Source: Mycobacterium sp.
GTDB taxonomy: Bacteria > Actinomycetota > Actinomycetes > Mycobacteriales > Mycobacteriaceae
Direction: 5' to 3'
NCBI GenBank assembly: GCA_020438905.1
Contig: JAGQTQ010000010.1
Coordinates: forward strand, 1-49,648
Length of the DNA stretch: 49,648 nt
Shown here: positions 37,054 to 44,901 of the stretch, piece by piece
How positions within the stretch are numbered: position 1 is the stretch's first letter
Layout: each line of letters begins with the position of its first letter
Translations under genes and position numbers: made by a program
The notes under the pieces: model-generated
The model's input: only the letters and a program-made list of their open reading frames with translations
Told to the model about the DNA's origin: nothing
Database searches by the model: none

Positions 37054-39654
37054 ATGAGCGTGACCGTCGTGCGCACATCGCCCCTGCGAGTCAGCCCAGC
37101 CGCCGGTGAAGCGATCGACTCGTGGCTGGAACGCATCGCACACCGCTGCAACGTGACCTGGCAGGAACTGCGGATCACGCAAGGAGGGGTTTTACCTGCC
37201 GGCTCGGACGCCGACCGTTGGATCGGATGTCTCACCGCAGAGCAGTGCACGGCGCTGAACCTGTTCACGGGCATAGATCCGGTTGCGTTGCGAGCCATGA
37301 CGCTGGAGGCCTATCCCGCGATTGCCGTCGGCTTCGATCCACGCACCGGCCTGGAGGCGGCGAAGCACCCGTGGCGGCACACGCACGCCTCCCGATTCTG
37401 CCCTTTCTGCCTTGCAGATACCGGCGGTGCATGGCGCCTCGTCTGGCGCATGGTGTGGTTCTTCGCCTGCCCCAAGCATCATTGTCTGCTGGCGCATCGC
37501 TGCCCGAAGTGCGGCGCACCTCAGCGCCGAGGACCCGTTTCGGGTGTTGTACCGCAACCGGGACACTGCTTGGCTCTGGTTGGCTCGTCGGAAAACAACG
37601 CCGGCCTTCGATGCGGCGCCGACCTCTCACAGGCACCGGTCATCGCATTGGCCCCGACCAGCACGCTGCTCGAAGTGCAAGCAGTTCTCGCCGAGGCGAT
37701 TCTTCACGATCAGGCGAACTTCGGTATTTACCAATCGAATCCGGCGCCTGTGCCGCAGGTGCTGGCTGACGTTCGCGCAATTGGGGAGAAGTATTTAGCG
37801 GCTCTTGACCACGGGGTCGTCAGCCCGCGATTCCCGGCGACCGTCATGAGGGAATACCGGGATCTCTCCGATGAAGAGCGCACCGCAGCGGGGCGTGTGT
37901 CGGCACGCGCTGTGCCCGCCGTCACCACCGCTATCGGCGCAACTGCCGCCATCGCCGTCGTCGGCCAGAGCGACCTCCGCGCGGCCGGGGCTGTCCTGTC
38001 GTCCATCTGGCCGCCGGGGAATCAAGGCGCAATCTCGTCATCCATCACCATCACCGGGCGGCTGGGGGGTGATACCAGCCAGGCTCTACGCGGCAGTTAT
38101 CTGGAATGTCGAGCCCCAAACCTCGGTACCGCCGAGCAACTCCGATATCGACTCGGCACAACGCTGCCCACCAAGCCCGCCACCAACCCCGACCTCGTAC
38201 GGATCATGGCCACCCGCATTCCCACGATGCTGTGGCCCCAATGGTCGTTGCGACTGGCAGAACCGAACCTGTTCCAGCGATTCCTGCGCTCTGTGCTATC
38301 GGTAGGTCTTCTTATGGCCGGTAACGACATCAAAGTCGAGGACGCGATGGCATCCCTGGGCTGCCCGCAAACACGGGCGAGCTTTCATGCTGGAATGCGC
38401 AATCTGTCGAAATCCCCAGACTGGTCGGACATCCGTACGGCGCTCTATCGGCTGTCCGACTATCTGCGGGTGCACGGGTCGCCCATCAATTACCACCGTC
38501 GCCGGCAGCTGACTTTTGATGGTCTGCTGACCGAAGTGACCTGGCGAAGACTCTGCCGTGAGACAACCACCAGACCCGAGGGCTTGGCGGCTGTGCGGAC
38601 GTTTCTCATTGAACGCCTTACCGGGGTTTCCCAGTTTCCAACGCCATTGCCAAAACATCTGGGATCGCAGTATGCCGCGGCGTATCGGGTTCCTCTTAGG
38701 CTCACTCCCGAACTCAGCGCCGCACTGATTGGACATGCTGAGCAGTTCCTCGCCCAACAGCGAATACTCAATGAACCGGTTCAATGGAATCCCCCGATTT
38801 CCCTCTTGGAGGGACTTCATCTGCCCGCCAATGGTGTATCCGTTGACGTCGAGGAGATGCACCGGTTGGTCAACCTCTGGCGCCACGGGAATCTCTCCAT
38901 CGCCGGCATTTCCAAGCAACTCGGAGTTGTCCCCGAGGTCTTTCGGCAGGCCTGCGAGGAGAACCCTGCCCCACGACAACCGCGTCGGCCCTACCGGCGG
39001 ACGGCGCCGAAGCCCCGATCTGCCTACGAGAAGGCACGCGCCGCTCTCCCACCTGATCGGCTTCGACAGCTCTATGAAGCCGAAGGCCAAAGCCTCCGCG
39101 GCATCGGCGCCTCGGTCGGTGTTTCACGTCAAACGGTCGTTCAATTGGCGCACGACTACGGGATCGTCATCACGCCGCATGGCAGGGGTAAATACCGCAT
39201 TGACCCACGATGGCTACGAGAGCAGTACACCGAGAAGAAGCGTTCACTGAGGGAGATCAGCGCGGAGTGTGGCGTCAGTGTCGGCTGCATCGTGAATGCC
39301 GCTCGCCGCGCGCGGATTCCGATGAGGGGCTTGACCCGTCGTTCGGCCGAAGATGTTCTCGCAGATCGCAATGTTCCGCGATGGTTGGCTCCGGCGATGA
39401 CGACGCAGGGTGGGTGGGAACGCCTACAGAGGCTGCCCTCCATCGCTTCGCACGCATCATTCGCGGCCGCAGGACGAGCCCTCGCAGTGCCGGGCTTTAG
39501 TTTGGGAGCGCAAGTCGCCCGCATCGAGCGTGACCTCGGCGGCCCGGTGCTCGTCCGCGCGACCGAACACCATTCGCTGCGGTTGACACGTTTGGGCAAA
39601 AGGGTTGTCGTCGCAGTACGCGCACTGCAAGAACTGGGCGGCCCCGCAAGCTAG
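37054..39654 (+). CDS. tniQ: TniQ family target selector 1 (TnsD-like), multi-HTH
   Basis: 866 residues. The TniQ N-terminus is clear (SPLRVSPAAGEAIDSWLERI), followed by a zinc ribbon with Cys116, Cys119, Cys139, His142, Cys150 and Cys153. The long C-terminal half holds several helix-turn-helix units: SIAGISKQLGVVPEVFRQAC, RGIGASVGVSRQTVVQLAHD, LREISAECGVSVGCIVNAAR and a last unit resembling a LysR-type HTH (SFAAAGRALAVPGFSLGAQV). Such size and tail are typical of TnsD, which binds a chromosomal attachment site. It lies 3 bp after tnsC in the same operon and is the natural candidate for recognising the dnaB 3' end. Its stop overlaps that of the second tniQ at the palindrome CTAG. Confidence 0.88.
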   Translation: MSVTVVRTSPLRVSPAAGEAIDSWLERIAHRCNVTWQELRITQGGVLPAGSDADRWIGCLTAEQCTALNLFTGIDPVALRAMTLEAYPAIAVGFDPRTGLEAAKHPWRHTHASRFCPFCLADTGGAWRLVWRMVWFFACPKHHCLLAHRCPKCGAPQRRGPVSGVVPQPGHCLALVGSSENNAGLRCGADLSQAPVIALAPTSTLLEVQAVLAEAILHDQANFGIYQSNPAPVPQVLADVRAIGEKYLAALDHGVVSPRFPATVMREYRDLSDEERTAAGRVSARAVPAVTTAIGATAAIAVVGQSDLRAAGAVLSSIWPPGNQGAISSSITITGRLGGDTSQALRGSYLECRAPNLGTAEQLRYRLGTTLPTKPATNPDLVRIMATRIPTMLWPQWSLRLAEPNLFQRFLRSVLSVGLLMAGNDIKVEDAMASLGCPQTRASFHAGMRNLSKSPDWSDIRTALYRLSDYLRVHGSPINYHRRRQLTFDGLLTEVTWRRLCRETTTRPEGLAAVRTFLIERLTGVSQFPTPLPKHLGSQYAAAYRVPLRLTPELSAALIGHAEQFLAQQRILNEPVQWNPPISLLEGLHLPANGVSVDVEEMHRLVNLWRHGNLSIAGISKQLGVVPEVFRQACEENPAPRQPRRPYRRTAPKPRSAYEKARAALPPDRLRQLYEAEGQSLRGIGASVGVSRQTVVQLAHDYGIVITPHGRGKYRIDPRWLREQYTEKKRSLREISAECGVSVGCIVNAARRARIPMRGLTRRSAEDVLADRNVPRWLAPAMTTQGGWERLQRLPSIASHASFAAAGRALAVPGFSLGAQVARIERDLGGPVLVRATEHHSLRLTRLGKRVVVAVRALQELGGPAS

Positions 39655-41690
39655 TCGCGGGGCTGCCGGCCCGGGGTGCGGATCGCGATGCCGTAGCTGT
39701 CTGCAAGCTGGGTCACCATGTGCCGCGACAGCCCATAGAGATTCGCAATGTGCGCGAGACTCTTCCGCTGCCCGACGTAGAGCTCTTCCAGCGATCCTCG
39801 CGCGAGTCGTCGCCGCGCGGCGCACACGCCGCTTGATGCTCCCGGCGGCACTGATCCGCACGCCAGCCTGCTTTCCTGCAGACGCCTGGACAGATTGACC
39901 TCCGCTCGGTGACCCCGCACCGGATCGCCGAAGGCCGACGAGGCGCCGAAGTCAGAGAGCGTCGTGGGGGACCAGACCACCGGCTCGTCGGTGATCGCCT
40001 GTTCGGCCAGGAAGTGACCGGCGTAAGAGTCTGCGGCAGTGATGAATTCGCTGTTGAGTAGCATCGGTAGATCGGCCAGCTTGGAGCGGAACTCCGCCGA
40101 GTCGATGGCCCAGGGAGACCGGGCGCCGGGCAGCCCGGTGATGCGTTCATAGAGCCAACACCGGGCAAGCGCCAGCCGCAGACCGCGTCCCGGACTGATC
40201 CCCGACGACAGGCAGATTTCGATCCACACCGACTCCGGTAGTAGGTCCCCACACGACGAGGCTCGCCGCCGCGCGTAGTCGATCGGCGCCTTCTCAGTAT
40301 CGAGCTGATCAGCGAGTCCCTCCGCCATACGCCAGACCTCTGCGGCGCTGGTGCTGCGTCCGATGAGCTGCAGGACCCGTGACACGGCCCGTGCGCTGGT
40401 CGCCGAACCCAGAAGCGCAGCGGCGCCGGAAAGACTTATGCGTGAACCAACGAGTACCACCGCGACGGCGAGGGCGGAGCGCACCTGCCCGTAGCCGACT
40501 CCGTCGCAGCGCACGTTCAGGCACACTGCAGGCCACAACAGCGAAGGCAGCCAACGCGCTCGCTCGGGTGCACTACGGGAATGAGGGCGCAGTGGAGTTG
40601 TCGAATGCGTTCGATAGCGCAGCTGGTCGCTGACAGAAAGGTACGAAGACAACGCAGACAGTTGCGCTGAACGCAGCGCGGCGCTGATGCCGCGTCCCCA
40701 TCCGATATTGGTGGCGCTCACCGACAGGCCGTTGTTCCGGTTGGAGGAGATAAGCCACTGCAGGCGATCGGCCGCCTCCGCGGGGTTCCCTGCGCTAAGA
40801 ATGGATTCCGCGGCAGCGGCGGCGATTCCGCTCGCGAGAGCAGAGGAATCCGCAGTCACTCCCCGGTCAGTGAAAGCCGCTTCCTCCTTGGCGGTGAGGA
40901 ATTCCGTGATAACCACGTCTCCTGTCAGCCGGCGGAGTTCATCAAGGTTCGGATACCGCAGTATCCGACCGCCCAGAGCGCACAGATCGGCGATCAGCGC
41001 GGACGGCGGTACCGGCGCCCGACTGTAAAGGCCCGTCTGTGCAACGCCCGCGGAGACCGCGACGTCGATCATCTGCTGCGCCCTCAGGACTGGATGGTCG
41101 GGGGCCAGCCGGAGCACGGGCACGTTGGAGAGGTCAGTGCCGCAGCGGGTGACGCCGCGGCCATGACAGCCCAGCAGCTTGTGCGCACACCGGCCAGGGA
41201 TTGGGATGAGGGCGACCGATGCCGGCACGGCCCGTTGCGGACTCCGGCAAGCAGGGCAGAGATCCGCCAGAAGGCAGTTGTGCCGTGGACAGGAGAAATT
41301 CCATCGCAGCCGCCATGCCAACATCCACCGGCCGCCGTTCTCTCTAAGGCAAGCCGGGCAGAAGCGTGATCGACGCTTGCTGAGCCAGAGCATCGACTCG
41401 ACCGATTCATCAGGGATGTCCGAACGGCCGAGCCTTGAAGCGATGTGGCTCAGGACCATGGTGTTGATGACGCTCGGAGACTGGCCGGTGACAACGGACA
41501 TAGCCTCGAGCTGGTGTTGGGTCGGGTCGACGAGCCAACCGGTGTTGTAACTGCGGCCACGCGCTGCCGGGAGACCCACACTGGTCAGGAGGTCGCCCCA
41601 AGCGCATTGCATTCGCGCAGCCAGGGCCTCAAGCCATGAGTCCACGGCCTCGCCTTCCACGGGTTGAACCCGCAACGGCAACGTGCGCAT
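39651..41690 (-). CDS. tniQ2: TniQ family target selector 2
   Basis: 679 residues from ATG at 41690 (an in-frame TTG at 41726 would add 12). The N-terminus MRTLPLRVQPVEGEAVDSWL is the TniQ signature, and the zinc ribbon is present (RFCPACLRENG, FSCPRHNCLLADLCPACRSP). The C-terminus has one HTH (SLAHIANLYGLSRHMVTQLA) and is shorter than TniQ 1. It is encoded against the tns operon, with its own upstream region shared with an XRE gene. A second selector in Tn7-like elements often serves another target class (mobile plasmids, or RNA-guided targeting in CRISPR-linked elements); which applies here is not known. Confidence 0.85.
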   Translation of the reverse strand: MRTLPLRVQPVEGEAVDSWLEALAARMQCAWGDLLTSVGLPAARGRSYNTGWLVDPTQHQLEAMSVVTGQSPSVINTMVLSHIASRLGRSDIPDESVESMLWLSKRRSRFCPACLRENGGRWMLAWRLRWNFSCPRHNCLLADLCPACRSPQRAVPASVALIPIPGRCAHKLLGCHGRGVTRCGTDLSNVPVLRLAPDHPVLRAQQMIDVAVSAGVAQTGLYSRAPVPPSALIADLCALGGRILRYPNLDELRRLTGDVVITEFLTAKEEAAFTDRGVTADSSALASGIAAAAAESILSAGNPAEAADRLQWLISSNRNNGLSVSATNIGWGRGISAALRSAQLSALSSYLSVSDQLRYRTHSTTPLRPHSRSAPERARWLPSLLWPAVCLNVRCDGVGYGQVRSALAVAVVLVGSRISLSGAAALLGSATSARAVSRVLQLIGRSTSAAEVWRMAEGLADQLDTEKAPIDYARRRASSCGDLLPESVWIEICLSSGISPGRGLRLALARCWLYERITGLPGARSPWAIDSAEFRSKLADLPMLLNSEFITAADSYAGHFLAEQAITDEPVVWSPTTLSDFGASSAFGDPVRGHRAEVNLSRRLQESRLACGSVPPGASSGVCAARRRLARGSLEELYVGQRKSLAHIANLYGLSRHMVTQLADSYGIAIRTPGRQPRD

Positions 41691-41737
41691 GGCGACCCGT
41701 TCCGCAAAGCCGACTCCGAGATCCAAGCGTAGCGCGA

Positions 41738-41755
41738 TGCCCTACTAGTAGGGCA
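41738..41755. promoter_or_regulatory. 18-bp perfect palindrome, candidate XRE operator
   Basis: TGCCCTACTAGTAGGGCA is a perfect dyad, in the 100-bp gap between the divergent tniQ2 and xre starts (48 bp from the tniQ2 ATG, 36 bp from the xre GTG). It is well placed to control both genes, most simply by binding the XRE protein. Confidence 0.6.
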
Positions 41756-41790
41756 GACATCGACGCTGGCTGGCCGGATTACTTGGAGAC

Positions 41791-42063
41791 GTGCCAACGC
41801 GCCCGAGTCAGAACAACCCCGAGCGCGTCACCAACTGGGAACGGTGGAGAACCACGGTCGGCGGCAACATTCGAGCAATCCGCGCCGGCAAAGGGATGAC
41901 CCAAGAAGCGCTGGCCTTGCGATCCGGGGTTACTCGGAACGTCCTTATCGACGTGGAACTCGGCCACCGGGGGATTCTCTACGAAAGGCTGATCGACATC
42001 GCCGATGCACTCGACGTCCCCGTAGGCGACCTCTTTGTCGAGGCAGACGACGCGGAATCCTGA
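41791..42063 (+). CDS. XRE family transcriptional regulator
   Basis: 90 residues from GTG, with GGAG 4 bp before the start. A single cro/C1-type HTH occupies about residues 26-82 (GGNIRAIRAGKGMTQEALAL; SGVTRNVLIDVELGHRGILY; LIDIADALDVPVGDLF). No other domain. Size and layout are like phage repressors or restriction-modification controller proteins. Neighbours are tniQ2 (divergent, sharing a palindrome) and, about 205 bp downstream, hsdM. It may regulate either the second target selector or the restriction system. Confidence 0.88.
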   Translation: MPTRPSQNNPERVTNWERWRTTVGGNIRAIRAGKGMTQEALALRSGVTRNVLIDVELGHRGILYERLIDIADALDVPVGDLFVEADDAES

Positions 42064-42212
42064 GGCGGAGGACCCGCTCAACGCCGAAACGGCGGCCTGC
42101 TGGCCTGGCAGTTGGCCGGGTTCGATGCAGGTATACGGCATCGGCTCCTGCCGTTTGCCCTGGTCAGACCAACACTGCCCACTCAACCTCCCGCGGTGTC
42201 GCCGAGCCGCTG

Positions 42213-42218
42213 TATAAA
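42213..42218 (+). promoter_or_regulatory. Possible -10 element for hsdM
   Basis: TATAAA in an otherwise GC-rich gap, about 50 bp upstream of the hsdM start. No convincing -35 is visible at 16-18 bp. The gap from xre to hsdM (42064-42268) shows no gene. Confidence 0.3.
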
Positions 42219-42268
42219 GTTCGGTTCGGGTTCGGTCGCGTGGCCGGCACACGTCTAGGGGTAGGCAG

Positions 42269-43726
42269 TTGATCACTGGGGAGTTGAAGAGCAAGGTCGA
42301 CCGAGTTTGGGATGCCTTCTGGTCCGGAGGCATCTCCAATCCACTCGAGGTCATCGAGCAACTCACCTACCTGCTGTTCATCCGCCGACTCGACGATTTG
42401 GACACACTCGCCGAGCAGAAGGCCCGTCGCACCGGCAAGCCGGAGCCCCTGCGCTTCAGCCCAGATCAGCAGGACCTGCGGTGGTCCCTGTTCAAAAACG
42501 ACGAGCCCGGCCAGATGTTCGAGGTCGTCGGGGAGAAGGTGTTCCCGTTCCTGCGCACCCTCGGCGGCGACGGCTCCACCTACGGCGAACACATGAAGGA
42601 CGCCCGATTCACCATCCCGACGCCGCAGCTCTTGTCCCGGGTGGTCGACATGCTCGACAGCATTCCGATGGAGGACCGCGACACCACCGGCGACCTCTAT
42701 GAGTACCTGCTCGCCAAAATCGCCAGCGCCGGCGTCAACGGCCAATTCCGCACCCCCCGCCACATCATCAAGCTGATGGTCGAGATGGTCGACCCGCAGC
42801 CGGCCGATGAAATCGCGGACCCGGCCGCGGGCACGGCAGGCTTCTTGGTCGCCGCCGCGGAGCATCTGCGCGAGCAGCACCCCAGCGTGCTCACCGACGC
42901 CGCGCAGCGAAAGCATTTCCACCACAGCATGTTCCACGGCTACGACTTCGACTCGACCATGCTGCGGATCGGCTCGATGAACATGCTCATGCACGGCATC
43001 GAGGCGCCCGACATCCGCTACCGAGACTCACTGTCGGAGGGAGCCAGCGAGGATGCCGAGAAGTACACACTGATCCTGGCCAACCCACCGTTCGCCGGCA
43101 GCCTCGACACGGAGTCCACCGCCAAGGATCTTCAGCGGGTGGTGAAGACGAAGAAGACAGAGCTGCTCTTCCTCGCACTGTTCCTCAAGCTGCTCAAGCC
43201 AGGTGGGCGGGCCGCGGTCGTTGTCCCGGAAGGGGTGCTGTTCGGGTCATCCACCGCGCACAAGGAGCTGCGCCGCATCCTCGTCGAGGACCAGAAGCTC
43301 GACGGAATTGTGAAACTGCCGTCCGGTGTGTTCAAGCCCTACGCCGGGGTGTCGACGGCCATTCTGCTGTTCACCAAGACCAACTCCGGCGGCACGGACG
43401 ACGTCTGGTTCTACGACGTGCAGGCCGACGGCTTCTCCCTCGACGACAAGCGAAACCCCATCGAAGCCAACGACATCCCCGACGTACTGGCCCGGTGGAA
43501 GGAACGCAACGGGACCGAGCGCGACCGCGCCCGCACCGAACAGTCCTTCTGCGTACCCAAGGCCGAGATCGCCGCTCAAGGATACGACCTCTCGTTGAAT
43601 CGCTATAAGGAACTCGTCCACGACGAGGTCCAGCACCGGCCGCCGCTGGAAATCATCGCCGACATCGAAAAGCTCGAAGGGGAGATCGCGGTAGGGCTGG
43701 CCGAACTGAAGGCGATGTTGTCGTGA
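42269..43726 (+). CDS. hsdM: Type I restriction-modification DNA methyltransferase HsdM
   Basis: 485 residues from TTG, with an AGGGG site. The N-terminal HsdM domain (1-140) is followed by the N6-adenine methyltransferase core, motif I DPAAGTAGF (184-192) and motif IV NPPF (272-275). With HsdS it methylates adenine in a bipartite recognition sequence, using S-adenosylmethionine. The stop overlaps the hsdS GTG by 4 bp. Confidence 0.95.
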   Translation: MITGELKSKVDRVWDAFWSGGISNPLEVIEQLTYLLFIRRLDDLDTLAEQKARRTGKPEPLRFSPDQQDLRWSLFKNDEPGQMFEVVGEKVFPFLRTLGGDGSTYGEHMKDARFTIPTPQLLSRVVDMLDSIPMEDRDTTGDLYEYLLAKIASAGVNGQFRTPRHIIKLMVEMVDPQPADEIADPAAGTAGFLVAAAEHLREQHPSVLTDAAQRKHFHHSMFHGYDFDSTMLRIGSMNMLMHGIEAPDIRYRDSLSEGASEDAEKYTLILANPPFAGSLDTESTAKDLQRVVKTKKTELLFLALFLKLLKPGGRAAVVVPEGVLFGSSTAHKELRRILVEDQKLDGIVKLPSGVFKPYAGVSTAILLFTKTNSGGTDDVWFYDVQADGFSLDDKRNPIEANDIPDVLARWKERNGTERDRARTEQSFCVPKAEIAAQGYDLSLNRYKELVHDEVQHRPPLEIIADIEKLEGEIAVGLAELKAMLS

Positions 43727-44901
43727 AAACTATGCCGCTTGGGGAGCTGTTGGCTGATGCCCAAACCGGCTTCGCCTGCGGTCGTGAGGACGAAGCTGGC
43801 ATTTTTCAATTCCGCATGAATAACGTCACCAACGAGTCCGCACTCGACTTGTCGAAGCGGCGACGTGTTCCGGCGGATGCCCATAAGAACCTGGGCAATT
43901 TCTTTGTCGCGCAAGACGACGTGCTATTCAATGCCACAAACAGTCCAGAAAACGTCGGCAAATCAGTGCTGGTCCCGGAGCTAGACGAGAAGGCAGTCTT
44001 CAGCAACCACTTCATCCGACTACGCACGGACCGGCACAAGCTCCTTCCGGCCTACCTGTGGAGATGGCTTCAGTGGAGTTTCGGACGGGGCGTCTTCAGC
44101 GCTATGTGTCGGCAATGGGTGAATCAGGCGACGGTCAGTCGCGAAGGACTACTTGGACTCGAGGTACCGCTACCCCCGCTAGATGAGCAGCGGCGGATCG
44201 CCGCGATCCTGGACCGGGCCACCGCGGTGCGGGCGAAACAATCTCAAGTACAGAATCACCTTGCCGCTCTCCCCGAAGCAATCTTTCTTGCGATGTTCGG
44301 CGATCCGGAGGATTCGGTGGCCGCCGGCTCTGTCGTTCGGTTCGGCGAAGTTGCGGACTTGCAGGGCGGGCGGAACCTTGTCGCCGACGACCAAGAGGCG
44401 GCTTCGCCGTATCGGGTGTTGAAGATCAGCGCAGTCACATCCGGTTGCTTCAAGCCGGCAGAATCCAAGGCGCTGCCTGCTGACTATGTTCCACCAGCGG
44501 ACCATCTGGTTAGGCATGGTGATCTGCTGATCAGTCGGGCCAACACAACTGAACTCGTGGGTGCTGTTGCGTACGCCGACGAGGTACCCGACAACCTCGT
44601 ATTGCCTGACAAGATTTGGCGCTTCATGTGGCGGAATCCGTACAGCTCGCCGGTGTATTACCGCTCGCTTTTCCGAACCGCATCTGTCAGGCGGCGGATA
44701 AGCCAGCTTGCCAGCGGTACTGGGGGCTCAATGAAGAACATCTCCAAGGCGAAGCTAGTTCAGCTCGAGTTGCCCCAAGTAAGCATCGCGCAACAACAGG
44801 AGTTCGCTCGCCGTGTGGCTGCGATTCCCCATCCCACTCTGTCCGAGACGGATGCGTTGCTCAAGTCCCTCCAATCCCGCGCTTTCTCCGGGCAGCTCTA
44901 A
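43723..44901 (+). CDS. hsdS: Type I restriction-modification specificity subunit HsdS
   Basis: 392 residues. Two target recognition domains are separated by a central conserved helix region (LPPLDEQRRIAAILDRATAV, about 145-165), and a second conserved region closes the protein (LVQLELPQVSIAQQQEFARR). Full length, so the system should recognise a two-part sequence; which one cannot be read. The N-terminal TRD is less GC-rich than the flanking hsdM and hsdR, as expected for exchangeable recognition domains. The TAA overlaps the hsdR ATG by one base. Confidence 0.92.
   Translation: MKTMPLGELLADAQTGFACGREDEAGIFQFRMNNVTNESALDLSKRRRVPADAHKNLGNFFVAQDDVLFNATNSPENVGKSVLVPELDEKAVFSNHFIRLRTDRHKLLPAYLWRWLQWSFGRGVFSAMCRQWVNQATVSREGLLGLEVPLPPLDEQRRIAAILDRATAVRAKQSQVQNHLAALPEAIFLAMFGDPEDSVAAGSVVRFGEVADLQGGRNLVADDQEAASPYRVLKISAVTSGCFKPAESKALPADYVPPADHLVRHGDLLISRANTTELVGAVAYADEVPDNLVLPDKIWRFMWRNPYSSPVYYRSLFRTASVRRRISQLASGTGGSMKNISKAKLVQLELPQVSIAQQQEFARRVAAIPHPTLSETDALLKSLQSRAFSGQL

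Noticed and set aside
41691..41726. TTG start for TniQ 2 at 41726
   Set aside because: The extra 12 residues precede the family's conserved N-terminus (RTLPLRVQP). The ATG at 41690 fits the family better.
44616..44900. An HsdR start well upstream, in the long open frame
   Set aside because: This DNA codes hsdS in another frame with full-length conserved motifs; the ATG at 44901, overlapping the hsdS stop, fits type I operon layout and gives the DUF4145 start.
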